A DNA stretch of 64,000 nt from positions 310,001 to 374,000 of the forward strand of contig NZ_SAYT01000003.1 in assembly GCF_004296575.1 (NCBI RefSeq), written 5' to 3'. Position 1 is the stretch's first letter. Each line of letters starts with the position of its first letter. Positions 54,763 to 63,893 of the stretch are shown here, one piece after another. A model generated the notes under the pieces. It was given only the letters and a program-made list of their open reading frames with translations. It had not been told where the DNA came from and did not search any database. Source of the DNA: Dyella amyloliquefaciens. Lineage in GTDB: Bacteria; Pseudomonadota; Gammaproteobacteria; Xanthomonadales; Rhodanobacteraceae. Made by a program: the position numbers and the translations under genes.

Positions 54763-55212
54763 GCGGACTCCAGACAGATGTGCGACCCGTGACGCCGGGC
54801 GGCAAACCCACCGCACCTTGCGATGGCCGCCGGAACATGTGTCCTTGCGTAGGTGGCGAGGAGTCCACCGTCGCTGCTTCTTGAGCAATGAGCCTCCGCG
54901 TACGATGGCTCACCTCCGGGACTCCACCCCTGTCGAGCTGGCTTTTCGCCAACTCGACCTCAGCCGCCAAGCGGCTGGAACGCCGGACCTGTTTTGTCAC
55001 GGGACCAAGGCTAGGTACCGCTGGCCGCAGAAGCCCCCCCCGGCATGGAGGGGGAGTGCCGTGAAGGGTGGGTGATGAGTGGTCAGGCCCGATCCGGCGT
55101 GACTACAATGATTTTGAGACGCACGTCGTTGACCGGTATCGCGGGGCGTGTTTCGCCCGGGGTGTCGCATCCAACAACGGGAAAATTGCGTCAGCCTACC
55201 TGGATCAGTTTG
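54763..55212. promoter_or_regulatory. Divergent UspA-hemerythrin/MalT-type regulator region
   Basis: About 450 bp without a gene between divergent transcription units. It holds element B (55034-55054) and, for the plus strand, a possible -10 TACAAT (55104-55109) with a weak -35 at 55081. If that promoter is real, the regulator's upstream in-frame starts at 55045 and 55075 are not used. Confidence 0.45.
55034..55054 (-). promoter_or_regulatory. C5-N8-G8 element, copy B (divergent regulator region)
   Basis: Plus strand: eight C, GGCATGGA, five G, then AG. On the minus strand it reads C5-N8-G8 towards the UspA-hemerythrin operon, 271 bp before its ATG; on the plus strand it is 158 bp before the MalT-type start. 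GGGGGAG also resembles part of a MalT box. Confidence 0.6.
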
Positions 55213-57897
55213 ATGGCACTTACGCCCGGCGGGGCAGCGCCCGCCATCGCCGAACTTGTTCTCAAGACCACGCCGCCCCGGGCGCCGCGCTATCTGTTGG
55301 TGCGGCCACGACTCGGCCTGGACGACGAGCAGTTCCGCGAGCGCTCCTTCATCCTCGTGCAGGCGCCCGCGGGCTTCGGCAAGACTTCGCTGTTGGCGCA
55401 GTGGCGGCACGAGTACCTGGCGCGTGGCTGGGCCGTAGCGTGGATCTCGGCCGATGGAAGCCCCGACCCCCAGCGCATGCTGCACAGCCTAGTGCTGGCG
55501 GTACGCATGGGGTGCGGCCGCCCCCAGTTCGGCGCGACCTTGCTGGAAAGTGCCTCGGTGGCGGTGGGCGAGTACGAAGGCGTCACCGAGTGGCTGAGCG
55601 AAGTAGCCCAGGCGTCGCTGTCGATGGTGTTGATGATCGACGAGGCCGAGCGCCTGCACCCGACCAGCCAGGCCGCCCTCAACTACCTGCTGCACAACGC
55701 ACCGCCGAACCTTCGTGTGGTCGCGGCGGGGCGCGGCGAGCTGGATCCCATGGTGGCGGACCTGCGTGCGTACGGCCTATGCACCTCCGTGGGCGTGGAA
55801 ACCCTGCGTTTTACGCTGGAGGAAACCATCGCCCTCGTGCGCAACCGCATCGGCAGCAAGGCCGATGCGGATACCTGTGCTCGGCTCCATGAGATGACCG
55901 AGGGCTGGCCGCTGGGCCTGCAGCTCGTGCTTGCCGCGATGGAGCGGGGCAGCGATCTGCGCAGCGTGGTGGGCCCGCATTCCCCGGATTCGCGCAATCA
56001 GCTGGTAGAGGCCCTCACGGCCAAGCTGGCGCCGGAGGACGTGACCTTTCTGACCCGCGTTGCGGTGGTGGACCAGCTGCATCCGGATCTTTGCATTGCC
56101 CTCACCGGCGACGAAGAGGCCCCGCAGCGTCTTGCGCGCCTGGCGCGCGAGACGCCGATCTTCGTGGTCGGCGAGGACTCGGACTGGTACCGCCTGCACC
56201 TGCTCGCCTCCGATGCGCTGCGCCTGCGCCTGGCGGAGTTGCCCGAGCAGGAAAGGGCGGACCTGCATGGTCGTGCACAGGACTGGCTGGCGGCGCACGG
56301 CATGCTCACCCAGGCCGCGCGCCATGCGCGCGAGGCTGGCAGGGAGGGGGTTGCCGTCGATCTCGCGCAGAAGGGCCTGTACGAAGCCGTGATCCAGGGC
56401 CACATGGGCACGATGCGCGAGTGGCTCGACGTGCTGCCTGAGTCGGTGCTCGATCAGCATCCGCAATTACGCCTGGCGGCCGCATGGTCGCTGGCGGTGA
56501 GCGAGCGCCATGAAGAAGCCGAGCGCATGGTGGGCCTCATCCTTTCGCGCCCTGACGTCAATGTTGCATTGCGTTACGAGTGCGTGTTGATAGCGAGTGG
56601 AGCGGCCTACTACTCGGATGACCCCGATCGTTGTGTCGGCATGCTGGCGCCGTGGAAAGATTCCGAGTCGGGTGGCGAGCCCAGGTTCCATCGGATGCAC
56701 GTCAACCGGCTGGCGATGATGGCCTTGCTGCAGGGCGATCCCGCGGAGGCCCGGCGCCTGTGCGGTGCGTTGGGCATGGACGCGCCAAGAGAGTCCGACT
56801 ATGCCTCGCGCTGGCGTGAATTCATCACCGGCCTGAGTTTCGTGTGGGAAGGGCAGATCCTGCTCGCGGAGGAAGGACTGCGCGGGGCGCTGGTCTCCGT
56901 CGATGCGAAATTCGGCCGTCGACACCCATTGTCCTGCATGTTCGCCGCCTTGCTTGCCTCGATTGCCTATGAGCGGGATCGACTGGATGAGGCGGTGGCA
57001 CTGCTGGCTAACCGGCTGGATGTGCTTGAGCGCGTGGGTGCGCCTGAGGCGATCCTGGTTGGCTATCGCACCGTGACGCGGGTGGCCGCGGCGCAGGGCG
57101 AAGAACACCGGGCGCTCGATATGCTGGAGGCGTCGTATGCCATCGGCGTGGCGCGACGGCTGCCGCGCCTGTGCATCGCCAGCCTCGGCGAGCAGGTGCG
57201 CATGCACGCAAGCCGCTTCCGTCGAGAAACCTGTAGTGCCTTGATCACCAGGATCGACGAGCTGGTGGCCAGCGAAAGCCCTCGCCGTGGGCCGCTATGG
57301 CGTCGCAATGTGGAGCTGGTGAGCGCCATGGCCCATGCCTATGCCGCCATGGCATCGCAGGACTGGCCGGGCGTGCTCGAATCCGTATCGCGGGCCGCAC
57401 CGATGGCCGAGCAGACCAGGCTGGGGCGCTTCCGCATCGAGTGCATGGCGCTGCGCGCCTTTGCGCTGGACCGCAACGGCGAGGACGGCCGCGCGCTGAT
57501 GGTCGAGGCCATGAGCCTGGCCAAGACCTATGGCTTCATGCGCGTCTTCACCGATACCCATCCGGTGCTTACCGACTGGGCGTATCGCGTGATGGCGGAG
57601 ACGAGCGGTGAGGCGGCGGGCACGGTTTCTCCGTCACGCGTGATTCCGCCACCCGTGGATCAGCGCCAGGGCGGCCCCCGCGTGATGCCGAGCATGGTGC
57701 TCACGCCGAAAGAGCGCGAGGTGCTGGAATACCTCGCGCGCAATCTGTCGAACAAGGAAATCGCCCAGGCCATGGCGGTGGGCGAGGCCACGGTCAAATG
57801 GCATCTCAAGAACCTGTTCGGCAAGCTCGGCGTGGGTACCCGCCGGCATGTGGTTCATCGAGCGCAACTGCTCGGTCTCATCCAGGGCCTGGAATAG
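55213..57897 (+). CDS. MalT/LuxR-family large ATP-dependent transcriptional activator
   Basis: About 894 aa from ATG 55213. LLVRPRLGLDDEQ and the P-loop VQAPAGFGKTSLLAQWR (near 50) open a STAND-type NTPase domain (LSMVLMIDEAERLHPTSQ as Walker B, EGWPLGLQL arm motif), followed by an alpha-helical TPR-like sensor region (about 330-800) and a C-terminal LuxR helix-turn-helix (LTPKEREVLEYLARNLSNKEIAQ). This architecture (MalT, AlkS) activates catabolic operons on binding an inducer and ATP. Starts at 55045 or 55075 would add Ser/Thr/Arg-rich residues with no family match. It lies at the centre of the locus whose promoters carry C5-N8-G8 elements and is the obvious regulator candidate. Confidence 0.9.
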   Translation: MALTPGGAAPAIAELVLKTTPPRAPRYLLVRPRLGLDDEQFRERSFILVQAPAGFGKTSLLAQWRHEYLARGWAVAWISADGSPDPQRMLHSLVLAVRMGCGRPQFGATLLESASVAVGEYEGVTEWLSEVAQASLSMVLMIDEAERLHPTSQAALNYLLHNAPPNLRVVAAGRGELDPMVADLRAYGLCTSVGVETLRFTLEETIALVRNRIGSKADADTCARLHEMTEGWPLGLQLVLAAMERGSDLRSVVGPHSPDSRNQLVEALTAKLAPEDVTFLTRVAVVDQLHPDLCIALTGDEEAPQRLARLARETPIFVVGEDSDWYRLHLLASDALRLRLAELPEQERADLHGRAQDWLAAHGMLTQAARHAREAGREGVAVDLAQKGLYEAVIQGHMGTMREWLDVLPESVLDQHPQLRLAAAWSLAVSERHEEAERMVGLILSRPDVNVALRYECVLIASGAAYYSDDPDRCVGMLAPWKDSESGGEPRFHRMHVNRLAMMALLQGDPAEARRLCGALGMDAPRESDYASRWREFITGLSFVWEGQILLAEEGLRGALVSVDAKFGRRHPLSCMFAALLASIAYERDRLDEAVALLANRLDVLERVGAPEAILVGYRTVTRVAAAQGEEHRALDMLEASYAIGVARRLPRLCIASLGEQVRMHASRFRRETCSALITRIDELVASESPRRGPLWRRNVELVSAMAHAYAAMASQDWPGVLESVSRAAPMAEQTRLGRFRIECMALRAFALDRNGEDGRALMVEAMSLAKTYGFMRVFTDTHPVLTDWAYRVMAETSGEAAGTVSPSRVIPPPVDQRQGGPRVMPSMVLTPKEREVLEYLARNLSNKEIAQAMAVGEATVKWHLKNLFGKLGVGTRRHVVHRAQLLGLIQGLE

Positions 57898-58251
57898 CCC
57901 GGCCAACGGGCGCGAGACCGCTCGCGCCGCTTCACGGACGTGAAGATCCGGCCGAGGCCGGATAGCCACCCTTGGTTACCTATTTGCCCCTCCCCCGACG
58001 TTTTGGGGGGGGTATGGTTTGCGCCGCTCCGAACAATGGGTATCGACCGCTTTCGCGTGTCCATGGTCGCGAGCCCATGGCGCGGATGGCGGCAAAAGAG
58101 AGTGAGGCAGCGTAAAGCGCAGCGGTGCGACGCACCGCGATGCCGGCGGAATGACGCCGGCTGCGGCGAGACGAGGCCTGTGCTTACGCCATGGGGTGGT
58201 GACGAAAAGCCACCCCCGAAATTCGAATCACACATCGTGAGGAGCATGCGC
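57898..58251 (+). promoter_or_regulatory. Upstream region of the DUF1329 operon
   Basis: About 350 bp with no gene. Element C lies at 57992-58012. Several short GC-rich inverted repeats are present near 58120-58170; no convincing -35/-10 pair could be chosen. Confidence 0.45.
57992..58012 (+). promoter_or_regulatory. C5-N8-G8 element, copy C (upstream of DUF1329)
   Basis: Plus strand: five C, GACGTTTT, eight G, then TATGG, ending 239 bp before the DUF1329 ATG. Its reverse complement is C8-N8-G5 followed by AG, as in copy B. Confidence 0.6.
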
Positions 58252-59601
58252 ATGCAATTCCGCAAAGCCCTGATAGCTGGGGCCGTAGCCGTCCTGATCT
58301 CCGGCGTTGGCCACGCCAGCGTTTCGTCCGACGAGGCCAAGAAGCTCGGCACCACGCTTACCGGCGTCGGAGCAGAGACGGCCGGCAGCGCTGACGGCGC
58401 GATCCCCGCCTACAGCGGCGGCCTCACCACTGCGCCCTCCGGATTCAAGCCTGGCAGCGGTGTTCGCCCGGATCCGTTCACTGGCGAAAAGCCGGTGCTC
58501 ACGATCGATGCGAAGAACATGGACAAGTACTCGGCCAACCTGACCGAGGGCACCAAGGCCCTGATGAAGAAGTATCCGGGCTACCACATCGACGTCTATC
58601 CGACGCACCGTTCCGCGGCATTCCCGAAGTTCGTGGTCGAGAACACCGCCAAGTGCGCGACGGAAGCGAAGACGGATGCCGGCGGCCGCTCGATGAGTGG
58701 TTGCCACGCAGGCTTCCCGTTCCCGATCCCGCAGACCGGCTTCGAGGCGATGTGGAACCACCTGGTCCGCTTCAACGGCGTGGCCTATGAAACCAAGTAT
58801 CGCAACTACAACGTCGATGCCTCCGGTCACGCGACGCTATCCACCGAAGGCAACGCGGTCGAGGAATATCCCTACTGGGATACCAACAAGCCGAACGCCG
58901 ATGTGTTCTGGGAGCAGCGCCTGACCTACACCGGTCCGGCACGTCGTGCGGGCGAAGCCATGCAGATCGTCGACCCGCTCAACTACAGCAGCCAGGGCCG
59001 CAAGGCATGGCAGTACCTGCCGGGCCAGCGTCGCGTGAAGGTAGCGCCGGATCTCGCCTTCGATACGCCCAACCCGGGTTCGGGCGGCGCGTCCACCTTC
59101 GACGACGTGTTCCTGTTCAACGGTTCGATGGAACGCTACGACTTCAAGCTCGTGGGCAAGAAGGAAATGTACGTTCCGTACAACGACTACAAGATGGCCT
59201 ACGAGTCGAAGGCGGACGGGCTGCTGACGCCGAGCTTCCTCAACCCAGCCGACGTGCGTTGGGAAATGCATCGCGTGTGGGTGGTCGAGGCCACGCTGGC
59301 TGCCGGCAAGCGCCACATCTACAGCAAGCGCACGTTCTATCTCGACGAGGACAGCTGGGCGGCAGTGGCTTCCGATGCCTATGACGCGCGCGGCCAGTTG
59401 TTCCGTGCGGGCTTTGCCTACATCACCCCGGCGTACGACATGCCGGCACCGGTGGCCGACCTGCATGGCATCTACGACCTGATCGCGGGCTCGTATTCGC
59501 TGACGGGCTTCTCCGGTGAAACCGGTGGCGTCCGTTACGTGAAGCCGATGTCGGAGCGCGACTGGGCGCCGGAATCGCTCGCCGGTTCGGGAGTTCGCTG
59601 A
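58252..59601 (+). CDS. DUF1329 family periplasmic/outer-membrane-associated protein
   Basis: A 449-aa exported protein. The signal peptide MQFRKALIAGAVAVLISGVGHA is followed by the DUF1329 sequence VSSDEAKKLGTTLTGVGAE and DGAIPAYSGGLT, with late motifs VRWEMHRVWVVEATLA and GKRHIYSKRTFYLDEDSW. The fold is related to lipoprotein-carrier (LolB-like) beta structures, so a role in moving hydrophobic molecules across the periplasm is plausible but unproven. ATG at 58252 is preferred, with GAGGAG 7 bases upstream; ATG 58246 is too close. First gene of a four-part transport unit, here separated from its usual DUF1302 partner by about 10 kb. Confidence 0.88.
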   Translation: MQFRKALIAGAVAVLISGVGHASVSSDEAKKLGTTLTGVGAETAGSADGAIPAYSGGLTTAPSGFKPGSGVRPDPFTGEKPVLTIDAKNMDKYSANLTEGTKALMKKYPGYHIDVYPTHRSAAFPKFVVENTAKCATEAKTDAGGRSMSGCHAGFPFPIPQTGFEAMWNHLVRFNGVAYETKYRNYNVDASGHATLSTEGNAVEEYPYWDTNKPNADVFWEQRLTYTGPARRAGEAMQIVDPLNYSSQGRKAWQYLPGQRRVKVAPDLAFDTPNPGSGGASTFDDVFLFNGSMERYDFKLVGKKEMYVPYNDYKMAYESKADGLLTPSFLNPADVRWEMHRVWVVEATLAAGKRHIYSKRTFYLDEDSWAAVASDAYDARGQLFRAGFAYITPAYDMPAPVADLHGIYDLIAGSYSLTGFSGETGGVRYVKPMSERDWAPESLAGSGVR

Positions 59602-59898
59602 TCGGCCGTCAGGCACGGTCTTGAGCATTGTCGCGAGGCGGGAGGCATCCGCTTCGCGACTCACTCGCATGGCAATGGCGGTGGTGAGGCGAATGCCGCA
59701 ACACCGCGGTGACGAAGGACGCCTCTCGGGGGAGGGCTCGCGCACGCCGTCATCCACATGGGTAGCGCCCCACCGCCATTTGCCACGCACTTTGGTTGTC
59801 GGCCTTCCTCCGGCCCTAGCAAGCTTCGACACCGCCGGTTCGCCGGCCGATTGCGAAGACACGGGAATGGAGCAGGCCTTGGATTGTTGGGGCACCTG

Positions 59899-60966
59899 AT
59901 GTTTACGCCATCCATTCGCCGCGCACTGGTAGCGCTTGCACTCGCGCTTCCCTCCGTATCGGTGGCGGGTTTCGCCGATGTGCTGGATACGCCATCCAGC
60001 ACGAGTGCTCTCGCTTCAAAGAGCCTGCTCAATGGCCTGGCGGTAGCGGGCCATCGCGTGATCGCGGTGGGTCAGCGCGGTCATGTCGTCTACTCCGATG
60101 ACAGCGGTACGACCTGGCAGCAGGCGAAAGTGCCGGTGTCTTCCGATCTGGTGGCCGTGAGCTTCCCCACGCCTCAGCAGGGTTGGGCGGTAGGCCACGA
60201 TGGCGTCGTTCTGCATACCGCCGATGGCGGCGCCAGCTGGTCCATCCAGCTCGATGGGCGGCGCGCGGGTGCGCTGTTGCAGCAGCAGCTGCAGGCCAAG
60301 GCATCCAGGGGCGAGCTTGGCAGCCAGGACGATGCAGGCAAGCTGGTGGATGAGGTGGGCCGCATCGCCGCGCAGGGTGCCGAGAATCCTTTCCTCGACG
60401 TGTGGTTCGCCGATGCCCGTCACGGCTTCATCGTGGGCGCATTCAATCTCATCTTCGAGACCACGGACGGCGGCCAGACATGGACGACGTGGTTTGACCG
60501 CACCGAAAACCCGCAGCGCCTCCACCTGTATGCCGTACGCGGCATCGGCACGGATGTCTATATCACCGGCGAGCAGGGCCTCGTGCTCAAGCTTGACCGC
60601 GAAGCGGGCCGTTTCAAGGCGGTGGACACGCCTTACAAGGGCACCTATTTCGGCGTGGTGGGCGACAGCGATGCCGTCGTTGTCTACGGACTGCGCGGCA
60701 ACGCCTATCGCAGTGCCGATGGCGGCGCGCATTGGACGCAGGTCGATACCGGCGTGCAGGAAGGCATCACCGGCGGTGCGAGCTTCGGCGCGCACGGCCT
60801 TGCACTCGTGAGCCAGGCCGGCACCGTGCTGGTCAGCCGCGACAACGGCGAACATTTCGTTACCCATCGACCGGCCAAGCCGGCACCGGCATCGGCAGTG
60901 GCCGTGTCCGGCGACGTGATCGTGACGGCCGGCGCACTTGGCGTGAATGCCAAGGCGCTGCACTGA
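59899..60966 (+). CDS. YCF48-like beta-propeller protein
   Basis: A 355-aa exported protein. After a signal peptide (IRRALVALALALPSVSVAGFA) there are at least five YCF48/BNR-type blades, each with a turn like the Asp-box: VVYSDDSGTTWQ, VLHTADGGASWS, IFETTDGGQTWT, AYRSADGGAHWT and VLVSRDNGEHF. YCF48 was named for photosystem II assembly, but in non-phototrophs such proteins travel with DUF1329 and RND genes, presumably as a periplasmic scaffold for the transporter. ATG at 59899 is set by the signal peptide. It follows DUF1329 by 297 bp and precedes the RND gene by 22 bp. Confidence 0.88.
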   Translation: MFTPSIRRALVALALALPSVSVAGFADVLDTPSSTSALASKSLLNGLAVAGHRVIAVGQRGHVVYSDDSGTTWQQAKVPVSSDLVAVSFPTPQQGWAVGHDGVVLHTADGGASWSIQLDGRRAGALLQQQLQAKASRGELGSQDDAGKLVDEVGRIAAQGAENPFLDVWFADARHGFIVGAFNLIFETTDGGQTWTTWFDRTENPQRLHLYAVRGIGTDVYITGEQGLVLKLDREAGRFKAVDTPYKGTYFGVVGDSDAVVVYGLRGNAYRSADGGAHWTQVDTGVQEGITGGASFGAHGLALVSQAGTVLVSRDNGEHFVTHRPAKPAPASAVAVSGDVIVTAGALGVNAKALH

Positions 60967-60988
60967 AGCTGGCACGAGGAGACACCGC

Positions 60989-63433
60989 ATGAACGTTTCA
61001 ACCGATTCAGTCGATCGCATGCCCGTCGTGCGCTCGGTCGAGGACTTCGACAAGCGCTCCGGCAACCTGCTGGAGCGACTGGTGTTCAATCACCGCTTCA
61101 TCATGGTCCTGGTGTGCGCGCTCGCCACCGTGATCCTGGGTGGGCTGGCGGTGACGCGGCTGAGCTTCAATGCCAGCTTCGAGAAGATGATCCCCAGCCA
61201 CCACCCCTACATCCGCAACTACCTGGAAAACGCGGGCGAATTGCGCGGCCTGGGTAATTCCTTGCGTGTGGTGGTCGAGAACGAGAGCGGCACCATCTTT
61301 GATCCGAAGTACCAGGAGGTACTGAAGAAGATCAACGACGAGTTGTTCCTGACCCCCGGCGTCGATCGCGCGTGGGTCAAGTCGTTGTGGACGCCGTCGG
61401 TCCGCTGGACCGAAGTGACGGAAGAGGGCTTCCGTGGCGGCCCGGTCATGCCGGACAACTACGATGGCTCGCCGCAGAACACCGCGCAGCTCAAACTCAA
61501 TATTGCGCGCTCGGGCATCGTCGGCCGCTTTGTCGGCAACGACTTCAAGTCCAGCATGATCTTCGTGCCTCTGCTCGACAAGAACCCGGACACGGGCAAG
61601 GCGATCGATTATCGCGCACTGTCGCATTCGCTCGATGACATCCGTGCGCGCTACGAGGCCACGCCGGGCGTGAAGGTTCGCCTGCACGTGATCGGTTTCG
61701 CCAAGCTCGTCGGTGACCTGATCGAAGGTCTGGTCAAGGTCATGAGTTTCTTCGGCATCGCCGCGCTGATCGCGACGCTGGTGATCTTTGGTTACACGCG
61801 CTGCCTGCGCAGCACGGGGCTGGTCATCCTGTGCTCCGCCGTGGCGGTGGTATGGCAGCTTGGCCTGGTGGCCGTGCTGGGCTTTTCGCTCGACCCGTTC
61901 TCGATCCTGGTGCCGTTTCTGATCTTTGCGATCGGCGTTTCGCACGGCGCGCAGAAAATGAACGGCATCATGCAGGACATCGGGCGCGGTACGCATCGCC
62001 TGGTGGCTGCACGCTACACCTTCCGTCGCCTGTTCCTGGCGGGTGTCACCGCGTTGCTGGCGGATGCCGTGGGCTTCGGCGTGCTGATGGTCATCGACAT
62101 TCCGGTGATCAAGGACCTCGCGCTGACCGCAAGCATCGGCGTGGCCGTGCTGATCTTCACCAACCTGCTGCTGTTGCCGGTGCTGCTCTCCTTTACCGGC
62201 GTCGATCCGGCTGCTGCCGAGCGCAGCCTGCGCGCCGAGCGCGAGCAGGCCGAAGGGAAGGGCGGTCGCAGCGCGTGGCAGTGGCTGGACCGTTTCACCA
62301 CTCGCCGCTGGGCCATGGCTGCGCTGGGCATCTCGGTGGCGCTCGCTGCCGTGGGCTTCGTGGTCAGCACGCACCTGAAGATCGGCGACCTGGAGTCCGG
62401 TGCGCCCGAGCTGCGTGCGAACTCCCCATACAACCGCGACAACGCCTACATTACCGGCAACTATTCGCTATCGAGCGATGTGTTCGCCGTCGTCGTCAAG
62501 ACGCCACCCGAGGGATGCCTGAAGTATCCGACCCTGGTCGAGGCGGACCGGCTGGCCTGGGCACTGCGGCAAGTGCCTGGCGTGCAGGCGACGACGTTCC
62601 TTGGCGACGCGGTGCGCCAGATCACGGCAGGTTCGTACGAGGGCAACCCCAAGTGGCTGACCATCGCGCGCAACCAGGACGTGCTCAACTACGGCGCGCA
62701 GCAGGCCTCGGTGAACAACCCGGACCTTTTCAATAACGCCTGCTCGATCATGCCGGTGATCGCCTATCTTTCCGATCATCGCGCTGAAACGCTTGATCGC
62801 GTCGTCGCGGCGGCGGCATCGTTCGCGGCGGCGCATGGCACGACGGATCGCCAGTACCTGCTGGCCGCCGGCAGCGCTGGTATCGACGCGGCGACCAATA
62901 TCGTGGTGCGCCAGGCTGACCACACGATGCTGTTCTACGTCTATGGCGCCGTGATCCTGCTCTGCTTCGTGACGTTCCGTTCGTGGCGGGCCGTTGTGGT
63001 GGCCGTCGTGCCGCTGATGCTTACGTCCATTCTTTGCGAGGCGTTGATGGTGGCGCTTGGCATCGGTGTGAAGGTCGCCACCTTGCCGGTCATCGCATTG
63101 GGTGTAGGCATCGGCGTGGACTACGCGCTGTACCTGCTGTCCATCCAGCTCGCCCAGCAGCGTGCGGGCGTGCCGCTCGCGCAGGCCTACCGGAATGCCG
63201 TGCAGTTCACCGGCAAGGTCGTGGCCCTGGTAGGCGTGACGCTGGCTGCGGGCGTGGTGACGTGGGCGTTCTCGCCGATCAAGTTCCAGGGCGACATGGG
63301 CATCCTGCTGACCTTCATGTTCCTGTGGAACATGGTGGGAGCGTTGGTGCTGATCCCTGCGTTGTCGCACTTCCTGCTGCGCGACTCGACCTGGCGTACT
63401 TCCGCGCGCGACACGCTGCAGCACGCAGGCTGA
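60989..63433 (+). CDS. RND/MMPL-family permease
   Basis: An 814-aa inner-membrane transporter with 12 helices in the 1+5, 1+5 pattern of RND proteins: single helices near 35-55 and 445-465 (WAMAALGISVALAAVGFVV), each followed by a large periplasmic loop. LADAVGFGVLMVIDIPVIKDL and LPVIALGVGIGVDYALYLLS are the conserved helix-4 and helix-10 regions. It is related to MMPL/hopanoid-type lipid transporters, which use the proton gradient to move hydrophobic molecules. GAGGAGA precedes the ATG. Operon partner of YCF48-like and DUF1329 genes; direction of transport (uptake or extrusion) is not known. Confidence 0.92.
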   Translation: MNVSTDSVDRMPVVRSVEDFDKRSGNLLERLVFNHRFIMVLVCALATVILGGLAVTRLSFNASFEKMIPSHHPYIRNYLENAGELRGLGNSLRVVVENESGTIFDPKYQEVLKKINDELFLTPGVDRAWVKSLWTPSVRWTEVTEEGFRGGPVMPDNYDGSPQNTAQLKLNIARSGIVGRFVGNDFKSSMIFVPLLDKNPDTGKAIDYRALSHSLDDIRARYEATPGVKVRLHVIGFAKLVGDLIEGLVKVMSFFGIAALIATLVIFGYTRCLRSTGLVILCSAVAVVWQLGLVAVLGFSLDPFSILVPFLIFAIGVSHGAQKMNGIMQDIGRGTHRLVAARYTFRRLFLAGVTALLADAVGFGVLMVIDIPVIKDLALTASIGVAVLIFTNLLLLPVLLSFTGVDPAAAERSLRAEREQAEGKGGRSAWQWLDRFTTRRWAMAALGISVALAAVGFVVSTHLKIGDLESGAPELRANSPYNRDNAYITGNYSLSSDVFAVVVKTPPEGCLKYPTLVEADRLAWALRQVPGVQATTFLGDAVRQITAGSYEGNPKWLTIARNQDVLNYGAQQASVNNPDLFNNACSIMPVIAYLSDHRAETLDRVVAAAASFAAAHGTTDRQYLLAAGSAGIDAATNIVVRQADHTMLFYVYGAVILLCFVTFRSWRAVVVAVVPLMLTSILCEALMVALGIGVKVATLPVIALGVGIGVDYALYLLSIQLAQQRAGVPLAQAYRNAVQFTGKVVALVGVTLAAGVVTWAFSPIKFQGDMGILLTFMFLWNMVGALVLIPALSHFLLRDSTWRTSARDTLQHAG

Positions 63434-63533
63434 CAGGTTGGCGTGGGCCACCACGCCACCTCATTCCTTGAGCTGATGGACCGATCTCGCCATCAGCATT
63501 GACCGATCCACAGTCCGATACCGTTATCAGCCC

Positions 63534-63839
63534 ATGCCAGATGCAGCCAACCTCAGCCACGTGATGCGCGCGCTCGCCGACCCGACGCGGCGGGCGGTCT
63601 ATGAACGGATCGCTGGGGGTGGGGAAATCACTGTCGCCGGCCTCACCCACGGCAGCGGTGTCTCGCAAAGCGCCGTCTCCCAGCATCTGAAGGCATTGAA
63701 GCTGGCTGGCCTGGTTACCCATAGACCGGAAGGGCGTAACGTCTACTACCGCGCCAGGCCGGCCGGACTGGCACCGCTGATGGACTGGATGGCGGATGCG
63801 GCGCACGTCGGCATGATGGTCCCGAAGCAGCCACGGTAA
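63534..63839 (+). CDS. ArsR-family winged-helix regulator
   Basis: A 101-aa transcriptional regulator. The winged helix-turn-helix covers residues 5-85: MRALADPTRRAVYERIAGGG, VSQSAVSQHLKALKLAGLV (recognition helix) and RNVYYRARPAGL (wing). It has no cysteines, so metal sensing of the ArsR/SmtB type is unlikely; it resembles the SdpR-like group often paired with SRPBCC/AHSA1 proteins, but no such gene follows. It starts 100 bp after the RND gene and is read towards a convergent DUF1080 gene. Its target is unknown. Confidence 0.88.
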   Translation: MPDAANLSHVMRALADPTRRAVYERIAGGGEITVAGLTHGSGVSQSAVSQHLKALKLAGLVTHRPEGRNVYYRARPAGLAPLMDWMADAAHVGMMVPKQPR

Positions 63840-63859
63840 CCGGTTGCCGGCTACCGTGG
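63831..63859. terminator. Hairpin overlapping the ArsR gene stop
   Basis: CCACGGTA (63831-63838) and TACCGTGG (63852-63859) form an 8-bp stem that includes the stop codon, with an inner CCGG/CCGG stem. A second hairpin CGAAGC/GCTTCG (63864-63878, 3-nt loop) follows. Together they sit between convergent genes; no T-tract. Confidence 0.45.
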
Positions 63860-63893
63860 CCGACGAAGCATTGCTTCGCTCAAAACGCCGTCC

